From Oscillatoria sp. SIO1A7 (GTDB taxonomy: Bacteria > Cyanobacteriota > Cyanobacteriia > Cyanobacteriales > Laspinemataceae): DNA of 64,000 nt. The stretch is taken from assembly GCA_010672965.1 (NCBI GenBank), contig JAAHFN010000008.1:1-64000 (forward strand), read 5' to 3'. This document shows, piece by piece, positions 37,940-48,700 of the stretch. Position numbers and translations under genes: made by a program. Within the stretch, counting starts at the first letter, position 1. Each line of letters starts with the position of its first letter. A model generated the notes under the pieces. The model searched no databases. It saw only the letters and a list, made by a program, of their open reading frames with translations, and was not told the DNA's origin.

Positions 37940-37958
37940 GTTTCCATTACTTCGACTT
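37940..37958 (-). repeat. solitary half CRISPR repeat in opposite orientation
   Basis: GTTTCCATTACTTCGACTT is the exact inverse complement of the last 19 bases of the array repeat. It stands alone, about 190 bases beyond the array end, next to fragments of a family E element (from about 37976). Confidence 0.85.
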
Positions 37959-38125
37959 CTCCGCTACATATAGAGGGCGAAGCATTCCAGTACAAAGGTT
38001 TATTTTATAGCAATAGGTTGTCTCGGGAATGCTATCGCCCCTACGCCCTCCGCTCCCCCGCTCCTCCGCTCCCCCGCTCCTCTGCTCCCCTGCTCCTCCG
38101 CCCCTCCGCAAATATGAAATGCCCT

Positions 38126-39844
38126 CTATTTCTTGGCATCGGCATCCAGTTGTTCCACAACCCAACCGGCGATTTCGTCGTATATATAGTGACTGGCGTC
38201 TTTACCTACAAACTGGAGCAACCCAGAAGAAGGCTGGCCTAAGAGGGCAAAGGTACAGCGGACAATCTTGCTCATTTCCAGAATAATGTCCTCTGGCTTG
38301 CAAGAATTACGGGCCTTTTTCATCTTTTTGGCATAATCCTTATTACGAACCTCATCCATACGTTTTTTAGATATACCCTCTGCGCTGTGAATCAACTGAT
38401 TGCGCTTGCCAGCCCAGTAATCGAGTCGATTGAACGACTGCAACAGTTTATCCCAGGTTTCTAGGTCGCCGCCTTGAACCTCTATCAAAGCTCGGACAAA
38501 GTTACGCTTGCTAGGCCGACCCCCTAGCTTATAAAGTTCATCATCTCGATCGCGACTTGTGCGTTTACTAAAATCGCATCCTGTCTCTTTTTCAATTTCA
38601 TAGAACTTATGCCACAATTCATCATCTAGCGATCGCGGTTTTAAGTGCCAATCTAACGGATACTGTTTTTTATCAAAGTACCCTTTGTCGCCAAGACCGA
38701 TAATTAATTGATGCAGGTTATCCTCGTAAAATGAAGACATTCGCGATAAAAAAATTGCTGCACGATCTAACTGCCAGTGTATTCGGCATTGGCTGTAGAG
38801 ATTGAGCTGGCTATTATAATTGCTTTTAATCCGCTTAAAGGGTTGCAGAGATGAAACCTTTTTTTCTAACTGGGAAGCGTAGGAATAATCCAAATTTAGA
38901 TAACCTACAGCCACATTCAAGCCTTGAACAACCAGTTCAATCTTTTTTCTAGTATCCGCTAGCTGTGGCTCTTGCACTCCGCTCTTGGTTAACTCTTTGA
39001 GAGTCTCATCCCAATCCTGAAGGACTTCGCGAGCGCCGTCAAAATCCCAGCGAGCCAGCAGCAGCTTGACCGTCTGGTACTTTTGAGTTCGCTGATAGCG
39101 CCAGTAAGAAATGCGCTGGCATTCCGAAGGCTCCCCAGCCAAGAATTTTTTGACAACGAGAAGTGGCTCCAAGAAAATTTGCTTTTTGATGCCAGAGGAC
39201 ATGGCCTGAAACTTCAGAGCATCCTGCATTTTAGGAGTACCGCCTTTAATGCTAATTAGGACTCGGTCGCCTAGCTCGCGTTGGTTGAAAAAATTGTAAT
39301 ATACCTGTAACAGCTTGTCTAAATCGATGGCTGGCACGTCTTTGGGAATGGGTTCGGATTTCAACTCTATCTCATCACCGAACTCCCGGCCTATCCATAG
39401 TTTCAGAATCTCGAATAAATGGACTGTATCTGAGTCGTGCCCCGGACCTGGGGGTTGATCTGTAATAAAGAGATAGACGGTTTTGACCTCAAATTCTTTG
39501 CGAGCTTCCTTGATTACTCCCCAAATGCGCCCCGGACGAATGCGAGAATGCCATTCTTCTGGATTTGCTTGGTAGGCACCTAGAAGTTTTTTAGTCAAAT
39601 TTCGGAACGGAAAATTGTTATCTTCCTCGTCACTTTCATTGTTATTTTTTTTTCTTAAATCGTTCCTAAGACTAGCAATGTATTTTTGGCGAAATTTTAA
39701 GTCTTTCCAAATTAAATCCTCGTTCTCATCAAGATTAGACGTGTCCGTATTGGGCTCGTCGCGCTGAAAACCAATCGGAATATAGTATTCTTCAATCTTA
39801 ACGGATAAGTCCGAAGTGCCGAGATTGGCAATTAGAATAGTCAT
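38126..39844 (-). CDS. CRISPR-associated CARF-HEPN protein (Csx1/Csm6-like)
   Basis: 572 residues, last gene of the cas run. The N-terminal CARF domain starts MTILIANLGTSDLSVKI and contains the ligand-site motif ISIKGGTPKM near residue 196-205; this part would bind cyclic oligoadenylate made by Cas10. The C-terminal half is helical and contains RNQLIH (R481 to H486), the R-x4-H signature of HEPN ribonucleases, in WAGKRNQLIHSAEG. Predicted role: non-specific RNase switched on by cOA during type III interference. GGAG lies ahead of the ATG. It is 94 bases downstream of the Cmr6-Cmr1 gene. A 30-residue Asp/Glu/Asn-rich insert (NNNESDEEDNN) lies in the CARF part. The exact subfamily is uncertain. 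Confidence 0.85.
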   Translation of the reverse strand: MTILIANLGTSDLSVKIEEYYIPIGFQRDEPNTDTSNLDENEDLIWKDLKFRQKYIASLRNDLRKKNNNESDEEDNNFPFRNLTKKLLGAYQANPEEWHSRIRPGRIWGVIKEARKEFEVKTVYLFITDQPPGPGHDSDTVHLFEILKLWIGREFGDEIELKSEPIPKDVPAIDLDKLLQVYYNFFNQRELGDRVLISIKGGTPKMQDALKFQAMSSGIKKQIFLEPLLVVKKFLAGEPSECQRISYWRYQRTQKYQTVKLLLARWDFDGAREVLQDWDETLKELTKSGVQEPQLADTRKKIELVVQGLNVAVGYLNLDYSYASQLEKKVSSLQPFKRIKSNYNSQLNLYSQCRIHWQLDRAAIFLSRMSSFYEDNLHQLIIGLGDKGYFDKKQYPLDWHLKPRSLDDELWHKFYEIEKETGCDFSKRTSRDRDDELYKLGGRPSKRNFVRALIEVQGGDLETWDKLLQSFNRLDYWAGKRNQLIHSAEGISKKRMDEVRNKDYAKKMKKARNSCKPEDIILEMSKIVRCTFALLGQPSSGLLQFVGKDASHYIYDEIAGWVVEQLDADAKK

Positions 39845-39938
39845 GGTCTGCTTCTCCTCTCAAAGTAAAGTTTTGCTTCAGTCTTGGGCAACTTCCTAAG
39901 TAGCAATATCGTTATCGCCTGCCTCGCCCGCCCCCTGT

Positions 39939-41939
39939 TTATCTTTTCCTCCTTTTGCCCGTTTTTACCTGTTTTACCTGTTTTAACTGTTTTACCTGTT
40001 TTTCAGGTTCTTTACCAAATACCAGCATTGCTCCTTCCTCTTGCAGAGCTTGGGCAAATTCGCGGCGAGCCTTATCGTTCGCTCCGAAAATGCTGACAAC
40101 TTGATAGGGATTTTCGCCGCCTCCGGGAAAAACCGACTTAATCCAGACAAAAGATGGCGTTCCTCTCGCCCCACCCACCTTAGCGCCGATATCTTCTTCC
40201 TGTACGTCGCGGTTGACTCCTTTAAAATTCGGGTTGCCATACAGCAAATTTAGTGCGTCTCCCCGCACGCTCTTATTTCCCCAATCATCAACATCGTCTG
40301 GTTCTGGTAAATTCGGGCATTCCAGCAGCCAGATTTGGGCATTGTCGTCTAGCACATCTTGGTAGCGACTTTGTTTAGCATAGGGAGTACCGGGAGAACT
40401 GTTGCTGCGAGATAGGGGAGAACGCACCGCTTTAAATGCAGCAGTCAGCTCCTTAAAAAACTGCTGCCATCGATCGCGATCGCGCGACAGCGGAAAATCT
40501 ACGTCCTTAACCTCCCAGTGACAACCGCGCATCCTGCCGTTAAGAAGGTGTAAGGGACGGCGCGACCCCCGCCCGAAACCGCCCAAACTAGCTGCCAAGG
40601 CGAGCAACATCTCTGCCAGGGCTAGATATTTTTCATCGCCCTGCTGTACTTCAAAACAAATCCTGCCATCGTATAAGTAAGGATTTTCCTTTTTACTCGG
40701 ATTAGTCGCCGTGCGAATCGACAATTTACCTGCTTCTCCCAAATCACCAAATATTTCTTTCTCCAGCTCTTGGCAGCCCGAACCGTAAAGCGCTATTGCC
40801 ATTGCCCGAAACCAATAGCGCAAAATCCCCCGCAGGGCTGTCGGTCGAAACTCAGAATTACCTTTAGGGTCAGCGCCATACATCCCTTGAGTCCATAGCT
40901 CAAATTTGAAATCTTTTGATAGCAAACCTTTTGAAGAAGGCGACGCTCCCAAACGCCGACCGTATCCGGCGCTAGTCCGAGAACCAATTCCCAGATATAG
41001 GGCATTTGCCAACCAAGTTTTTACCGTATTAACGTCATCGGCAGTTCCATTGCTTGCCGGACGCAACCCAATTAAAAGAGTGGGTTCGTACATCGTCAGC
41101 AGAGGGTGAGGTTCTGGCTTGTATGTTACGCGATCGCCCTTCCAACTCCATTGGGGAGTCGCGACATCTACGCTCAAACAGGGTTCCGTGGGAAAAGCAT
41201 CGAGAAATTCAACCTTGGCCGCCCTGGCTGTCTTCCCATCTAGCATTCCCAACAGTTCTCTCACCCTAGATTCACTATTCTCCTTTGCCCAGGCTCGCGC
41301 CGCCCCTTTCAGAGAAGAAGCGGGAATATAAGGAATGCCAAAAACGGGATGGAAGACCGGCAGCAACAATTCGACAAAACCTCTAGTACCCCCTACTCGC
41401 AAGCGCCAATCAAATAATACGGAAAGGGTCTGGCCGTTGGGTTCGACTAATGCGCGGGTGCGATCGCACAGTTTCTGGTAAATCTGTTGGCAGTGGGTAT
41501 CTCTCTCGGCTGCCGCTTCCAGAACTGCCCGGGAGCTTTTTTCTGCATGAATCGTGCGTTCCTCGAACTTTAAAGCCATCAAAGGCGTTTTAGCTCTAGC
41601 GCCGTATTTGTCTCCACCCTTATTGTTGCTCCGACTGGGAGCGGCTGCCACTGACGCTGGAGCCGAACCGACACAAGGCTCAAGCTTAATGCAATCGCAA
41701 GGCAAAAGCAAAAGCAGCTTTTGTTTCACATTCTCCAACTGTCCCTTAGCCTTTTTAAGCGCGTCCTCATCGGCAAAACAGAGCGTCAGTATTTTATTCT
41801 TATAGCCGCGAAACTCAGCATCCTTGAAAAGGTTACCAATCTTGGAATTATTCTTAAGCTGCTCCTGAATAAAGCCTTGCCAAATCTCAGCCGGAGAACC
41901 GCCGATACTTTTCTTTTGAGGTTTCCTTTTATTAGCCAC
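39939..41939 (-). CDS. Cmr6-Cmr1 fusion RAMP protein
   Basis: 666 residues with two RAMP modules. Residues about 145-345 look like Cmr6: FGIPYIPASSLKGAARAW, EVEFLDAFP-type segment (KVEFLDAFPTEP), HPLLTMYEPTLLIGL and the G-rich loop GIGSRTSAGYG near 316. Residues about 355-640 look like Cmr1: FRPTALRGILRYWFRAMAIA, EKEIFGDLGEAG and LGGFGRGSRRPLHL. Residues about 10-90 form a further domain (IWQGFIQEQLKNNSKIGNLF) that recalls tau/DnaA-like N-terminal modules, but weakly. Cmr1 and Cmr6 cap the type III-B backbone next to the 3' part of the crRNA, so a fusion would fix their ratio. The C-terminus (EKQVKQLKQVKQVKTG) is translated from a heptamer-like repeat. Confidence 0.82.
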   Translation of the reverse strand: MANKRKPQKKSIGGSPAEIWQGFIQEQLKNNSKIGNLFKDAEFRGYKNKILTLCFADEDALKKAKGQLENVKQKLLLLLPCDCIKLEPCVGSAPASVAAAPSRSNNKGGDKYGARAKTPLMALKFEERTIHAEKSSRAVLEAAAERDTHCQQIYQKLCDRTRALVEPNGQTLSVLFDWRLRVGGTRGFVELLLPVFHPVFGIPYIPASSLKGAARAWAKENSESRVRELLGMLDGKTARAAKVEFLDAFPTEPCLSVDVATPQWSWKGDRVTYKPEPHPLLTMYEPTLLIGLRPASNGTADDVNTVKTWLANALYLGIGSRTSAGYGRRLGASPSSKGLLSKDFKFELWTQGMYGADPKGNSEFRPTALRGILRYWFRAMAIALYGSGCQELEKEIFGDLGEAGKLSIRTATNPSKKENPYLYDGRICFEVQQGDEKYLALAEMLLALAASLGGFGRGSRRPLHLLNGRMRGCHWEVKDVDFPLSRDRDRWQQFFKELTAAFKAVRSPLSRSNSSPGTPYAKQSRYQDVLDDNAQIWLLECPNLPEPDDVDDWGNKSVRGDALNLLYGNPNFKGVNRDVQEEDIGAKVGGARGTPSFVWIKSVFPGGGENPYQVVSIFGANDKARREFAQALQEEGAMLVFGKEPEKQVKQLKQVKQVKTGKRRKR

Positions 41940-42368
41940 AATTTTTTTATTTCCTTCAAAAACGACAATGGGGGTTTGGGTAGGTTAGACCAATTCTTTA
42001 TCCACCGTTCGGGCAGGCTTCGCCTACGACTCCGCTCAGCCCGAACGGTAAATTTATTGCATTTTCATACAGAAATGTTACTAGAGGTAGCTTAGAGTTA
42101 GCTTAGAAACCCGGTTTTTTGGAAAAACCGAGTTTCTTGGCCTTCTCAAAAAACCCGGTTTCTTGGCCTCCTCAAAAAATCTGATTTCTTAGTTGTGCCC
42201 TAGGGTGATTATCTTAAGGGCGTTCTCACCGTTTTCGTGACAGATAGGCCGCTCTATTATTCCCTACTCCTCCCTGTAAGACTTTCCGACTCACGAAAGC
42301 GAACGGGAAATAGCATCAAGTTTCCCTACACCCTACACCCTACACCCTACACCCTAGTTTTGCCTCCT
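41940..42368. repeat. repeat-filled gap between cmr5 and cmr6-cmr1
   Basis: Contains the CCACCGTTCGGGCAGGCTTC module at about 42002-42050, GAAACCCGG/AAACCGAG units at 42110-42185, and CTACACC heptamers at 42325-42357. No gene seen; transcription must cross it if the cas genes form one operon. Confidence 0.7.
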
Positions 42369-42794
42369 TCATCCCTCTTCCGCCTTACCTAAAACCGGCA
42401 CAGCCCAAAAAGACCATTCCCGCGCCATCTGAATTGCCAAGCGATTGAGCCCTGCATAAGCCCTGATATCCTTATCGAACAGCGTTTCCGGGTCATTAGG
42501 CTCAAATCTTACTTGACTCTCTGCCTTCAAATCGCTCAAAAACCTTTCATAAACCTGGCTTTTATATCTTGTTTCCTTAGAACGAGACTCACCAGCATAT
42601 TTGATATTGTCTCCGCAGAGGCGGTGCAGCCCCCAGGTAGAGATATAGGCCGGCAGACTTTGCACTAACGAGCTGGCTTTTCCCAAATCGCTTCCTTGAA
42701 TTGTCTTCTTTTTTAGCTCCGCCAGACTTTTATAAGCTTGGCGGCTGAAATCGCGACTGTCTATTAGCATAGTATTTTTCAACTTTTTGGACAT
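42369..42794 (-). CDS. cmr5: type III-B small subunit Cmr5
   Basis: 141 residues. The segment LGKASSLVQSLPAYISTWGL followed by HRLCGD is the central Cmr5 pattern (all-helical small subunit that lines the crRNA-target duplex). The N-terminal DSRDFSRQAYKSLAEL also fits. The frame stays open 243 bases further upstream, but that part only translates a MITE fragment and repeats. ATG at MSKKLKNTML is therefore the start. No Shine-Dalgarno sequence is seen, because the base immediately before the ATG already belongs to the MITE-derived sequence. It lies between cmr4 and the Cmr6-Cmr1 gene. Confidence 0.82.
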   Translation of the reverse strand: MSKKLKNTMLIDSRDFSRQAYKSLAELKKKTIQGSDLGKASSLVQSLPAYISTWGLHRLCGDNIKYAGESRSKETRYKSQVYERFLSDLKAESQVRFEPNDPETLFDKDIRAYAGLNRLAIQMAREWSFWAVPVLGKAEEG

Positions 42795-42905
42795 CGAAGA
42801 TTCTGTAGGACGGGCGTCCCGCCTGTCCGCCCTACCAGTAAGGGACAGGCGGGACGCCCGTCCTACGCAGGACTTTAGAGCGATTAAACGGATCTGATAT
42901 AAGTC
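42795..42905. mobile_element. truncated family F element abutting cmr5
   Basis: Sequence GAAGATTCTGTAGGACGGGC through the palindrome to GATTAAACGGATCTGAT matches one end and the centre of family F (compare 60362-60515). The other terminal repeat is missing; the element sequence begins right at the cmr5 start codon. Confidence 0.65.
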
Positions 42906-42970
42906 CCCCCCACACTTCCCACACCTCCCACACCTCCCACACCTCCCACACCTCCCCACACTTCCCACAC

Positions 42971-43069
42971 GGGAGCATTTCAATTTCGCATCCAGCCGCC
43001 TGACGCCTAAAGGCGCGGCTACACAAACAAAGCCCAAGGGGCTCCCTGTTACGAAAGTGAAATGCTCCC
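42971..43069. mobile_element. MITE-like element, family B, copy 2
   Basis: Ends GGGAGCATTTCAATTTCGCA and TACGAAAGTGAAATGCTCCC. Flanked by TCCCACAC on both sides (42963-42970 and 43070-43077). The flank is itself a CTCCCACAC tandem repeat, so the 8-bp duplication is suggestive rather than decisive here. Confidence 0.65.
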
Positions 43070-43121
43070 TCCCACACCTCCCACACCTCCCACACCTCCC
43101 ACACTTCCCACGCCCTACAAA

Positions 43122-44003
43122 CTACACCGGGACTGTTGTGGCTTCGCTCCAACCTCGTCCCAATCCCTCCAAGCCGCCAAATTGCAGCCTCGAATTTAGT
43201 ATTTGCCTTAATTGCTCAAAAGTATTTTTGGGAATGGCGCTGTCGTAGGCAGGCTTGGAACCCCAGGGGAAAAAGAGAATTGACTCGGAAGGGATGGCCT
43301 CTTCGGAACGAAACGAGCCGTCCGCTGCTGTTTTGGAACCATCTTTAAGGGCAATGCGCACTTCTCGCTGTAGCCCCAGCTCTACTAAAGCACCGCAGTC
43401 AAAATCGGAAACCACTACCAATTTTTGTTTCAAATTAAGGATGCCATTACCGTCCGGCAGGCTCTCGAAAGCCTCCCAGCAAACCGCATCTTTAGGTATA
43501 GTTTTGATATGGTCGCGGTTGAGGATGGCACCTTGCAAGTAAATTCTTTGGTCTAGGGGCGATATGGCTTTTTTGCCGCCTTCTCCCTCCTCATCTAAGA
43601 GCGATCGCCATTGCCCTATCAGGTCCTCCATTCTCTCATCTTGCCGCCAGCGATTCCAGCGGCTCAGCCAGAGCGGGCAGGTTATCCATATATATTGGTG
43701 ACTCAAAGAGGCAATGGGAAAAAACAGCAAAGAAGCATCGCCAATCCAGATTGTCCCCTCCGTCGGCTGCTTGCCGTCTTTTAGCTTGCAACCGAATAAG
43801 GTATCTACCTCCTTCTCCTTTGCCGTACCGTTTTTGGCCAGGCGATCGCACTCGGAGCGGATTTTTCCTCGCAAACTCGAAGAGGGCAGATAGGGAAAAT
43901 CGGTATGAACTTCGCGAGCAATGCCAACCAAGTTACCCTCTTGGGAGCTGCCCCCCGTATGCAAGGGCGACAGCAAATATAAATAAGTCAGATAATCGGT
44001 CAT
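43122..44003 (-). CDS. cmr4: type III-B backbone protein Cmr4
   Basis: 293 residues, RAMP superfamily, expected to polymerise along the crRNA. LYLLSPLHTGGSSQEG at 8-23 and FPYLPSSSLRGKIRSEC from 36 are Cmr4 signatures. The C-terminal glycine-rich loop FGGLEGLGRGW near 281 is intact. In characterised Cmr4/Csm3 proteins an Asp five residues before the Arg of the loop preceding the SSLKG helix cleaves target RNA; here the aligned position is Leu25 (GNLVGIAREVHT). If the alignment is right, backbone slicing is lost. It lies 92 bases downstream of cmr3, across a TTTTAGA heptamer tract. Confidence 0.9.
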   Translation of the reverse strand: MTDYLTYLYLLSPLHTGGSSQEGNLVGIAREVHTDFPYLPSSSLRGKIRSECDRLAKNGTAKEKEVDTLFGCKLKDGKQPTEGTIWIGDASLLFFPIASLSHQYIWITCPLWLSRWNRWRQDERMEDLIGQWRSLLDEEGEGGKKAISPLDQRIYLQGAILNRDHIKTIPKDAVCWEAFESLPDGNGILNLKQKLVVVSDFDCGALVELGLQREVRIALKDGSKTAADGSFRSEEAIPSESILFFPWGSKPAYDSAIPKNTFEQLRQILNSRLQFGGLEGLGRGWSEATTVPV

Positions 44004-44095
44004 TGGTTTTTGGATTTTAGATTTTAGATTTTAGATTTTAGATTTTAGATTTTGATAAGAGTTATTCGGTTTTGAAACACCCTACACCCTACACC
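44004..44095. repeat. heptamer tract between cmr3 and cmr4
   Basis: TTTTAGA units (about 44013-44055) and CTACACC units (44080-44104, touching the cmr3 stop). Confidence 0.8.
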
Positions 44096-45758
<1,663 letters not shown>

Positions 45759-48700
45759 TCATCCTTCATTAACCCACTTATCTTGCCGTTCCATTTTGTC
45801 ACACCAAAAGGCGCTAAATCGAAGTATAGTCCCTAAATCTTCAGGACGAGTTCCCAAGTTATTTTCGCTATTCTTGTTTGTTGTTCTAGCCCAGCGCTCC
45901 CACAGAATTAGCCAAACAAGCAAGGCACGTCGAGTATCCTCATCTAAATTCGCAGCGGCATCGCTTTTTTCTAAAATCGCCCTTGCCGCTTTGTAAAATA
46001 AATAAAAGAAACGAGTTACCGAACCGCGCCGGGGCAATTCTTCGGCCAAGCGATAGAGTATCGGGCTTAAATTAGTTTCGGGAATTTTTTCCATAAAACG
46101 CCACCAGCGCTCTAGCAAAGTTCCCTTCATTAAAGCTTCTAGGGTATTGCCGCTGCCGTAAATAACCCGGAAGCACAGTCCATCTTTGCCCGGTATTTTT
46201 TTCGCTCGCTCCTTTTCCGCCGTCCATAAACTTTCTAAAACTGTGGGCAGAGGAACGCTTTTATGGGCGATAACAATTCCGGCGCTGGTCGTCGCCCCTT
46301 TACCCATAGTGAAATAAGGACGGTCTTGCAATTTCGATCGCTCTCCGGGCACGCTTCGCGAAAGCAGTTTTTCCGTCGGACGCCAGTATCCACCCTCATC
46401 GCTGAATTCTCCTTGCGGGTCTTTGGCTCCAGACCAAGCGGCTCGCAAACTGCGCAAAAACAAAGGCAAATCTTCTAGGGGCAAAACCGCCATCACGTCG
46501 TCGCCGCCGCTATAGACCACTCTGCCGCAGCAGCGAACTTCCGTAATATAAGGAACCAGACGATTGGAAAAATCCAATAAGGCTCGATTCAAGCCAACGT
46601 GGGTCGCCGGTCCCATGCGCTTGCGAGTCTTTTCAAAGTCTTCCCAACCTTCTACTTGCTTGTTTCTCTCCTCTATTTCGTCTAATGCCAAATACTCCTT
46701 ATATTCCTTGAGCCTCGAACCACTAACGTACTTGCCCATACTGTCGCCATCGGCCAAAGCGATCGCCCACCAGTCGGCAGGACTTCCGTTATTAAAACCG
46801 GATTCGCGATGCGCTCGTTCTACCAGGCCGCGCAGGGTTTGGGCTTTTTCCCCCGAAAGCCCCATATCGTCAGCGAGCCACTTGCTGGAAAACATCACGC
46901 CGTTGTACTCTCTATCCTTATGTTGCGCGATCGCCTTATCTGCCAAAGGCACTTGAAGAGGACGTTGCGTTTTACTGTAGAAAGCGCTGATTTCTTCAGA
47001 ACTAAAGCCATCATCCTTTTTTTTGTCCGACTCTGCGACGACCAGATTCTTCAGGTTTTGCCAATAATCTTCGAGTCGCTCTGGGTATTTGCTGGCAAAG
47101 CGAGCGATCGCGATCGAACTGAGGTTTGGGAAACGAATCACCCCTTCATAGTCAGTTTTTTTATCGGTATTAATTTTAACCCCTAACTTTCTAGCTACTC
47201 CCCCATATTGCCAAGCCATGCGCTTGGTCAGCTCTATCGCGTTCAGTTTCTCCGAGCCGTTGAACAAGCCGGGATAAACCAAGGACATCAGCTTCCAAAA
47301 CAAATTCATAGAGCTGCTGGGCATTCCAGAGCCTTCTATATTTAGAGAGTCGCGGCTCGATATCTCACCAGTTGTCTCGCCGTTGGAGGCCGAATTTATA
47401 GGGCTCGCTGGCCTTTGATTTACGCGCAAACTTACATCCTTATAAAGGAAGTCGGGATGCAGAGCGCTAAATTGACCGGACAAAGTGGAGCGAATGCCCG
47501 GAGCTGGGGCTATTTGCCAAGCCCGCGTATTTTTCACCGATTGGATTAGCTGCCCCAGTCGCCCTTGGGCGTTCGCCCACCAGGTGCCGACGTTCAGACT
47601 CTCGTAAATCGCCTCCTCTGCCAGGGTGGGAGTATCTTGGTGGCGCGAAGGAGCGATATCATTTTGTTCCCTTTTCCAGGTATCAAAATTACCGTCCTCC
47701 TTATTAATCTCCATAAGACTCTCCGGGCAGCCCAAAGGCACGGCCGTCCAATAGGGTTCCCAAGTATTGTCGATTTGAGCGTCCCAAAGAGCCTGCCAAC
47801 GCCAGCAGCCTTTTTGACGCAATTTCTTTAAGTCCGATTCGTTGGCAGCGCGGCTATTGGGATTCGCTGCATCAAGTTCCTTTAAAAATTCCTTACAGTT
47901 TTCATCGTCTTCGAGCCATGCCATCACCCGATCCTTTATGTCTTGCCTGACTCGTTCGGCAGTATCCTGCCACTCAAGCTTCAGTTTCTCTATTAATTCC
48001 GAGGCCAAAGTCTCCGCAGCATCGGCTCCGGGTACTATAGCTGTAATTACATTGGGAAAGCCCGCCGTGCTGAGGCTGACAGAATCATCCTCAAAGCGCG
48101 ATATTGGATTACTTTCTTGAAAGTTGTTAAATTCGCCTCGCCAATTTGATTTCTTTTTGTTCCTCTCTTTAACTGCATCCCCTCTCATCAGGAAGGCATC
48201 GATAATCTCCTGACTCCAAAGGGATGGAGTAATCACGGAATCGGGACTGTATTTTTTAGCAATATACCAACAGAGCTTCGCTCCTAAATAATGGAGCAGA
48301 TACGACCCCGCCCAAAAATCTAGAAATTTCCGAGATGACTTGATGAACTCCTGCACCGGCGAAAAGGTAAACAGAATTAAATAAGGAGTCTCGGGCTTTT
48401 CCTCGGACCAACCTTCCGGGAACATCGCCCCCGCCAGAGCGGATGCGGTAGCGCGGTAGGAATGGATGGGGCAATCGGGCAGCACCAAGTGAGCCGGACG
48501 CAGCAACCCTTCTTTATCTCCAGCAAAGATTTCTGGCAGGAAACGCCAACACCACCAAAAAATTTTTTCTGGGTCGGACTCTTGGGCGATCGCTCTAATA
48601 TCTATCGCCTCAAGCTGCGGCACGGGAGAAATCTTTTTTTCCTGGCCGCTAATTAGATGTTTTACTGAAATCTCGTTTTTTGGAGTTGCTTGCTTCTTTT

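Noticed and set aside
42795-43037. N-terminal extension of cmr5
   Set aside because: The added residues come from a MITE fragment and CTCCCACAC repeats, not from Cmr5.
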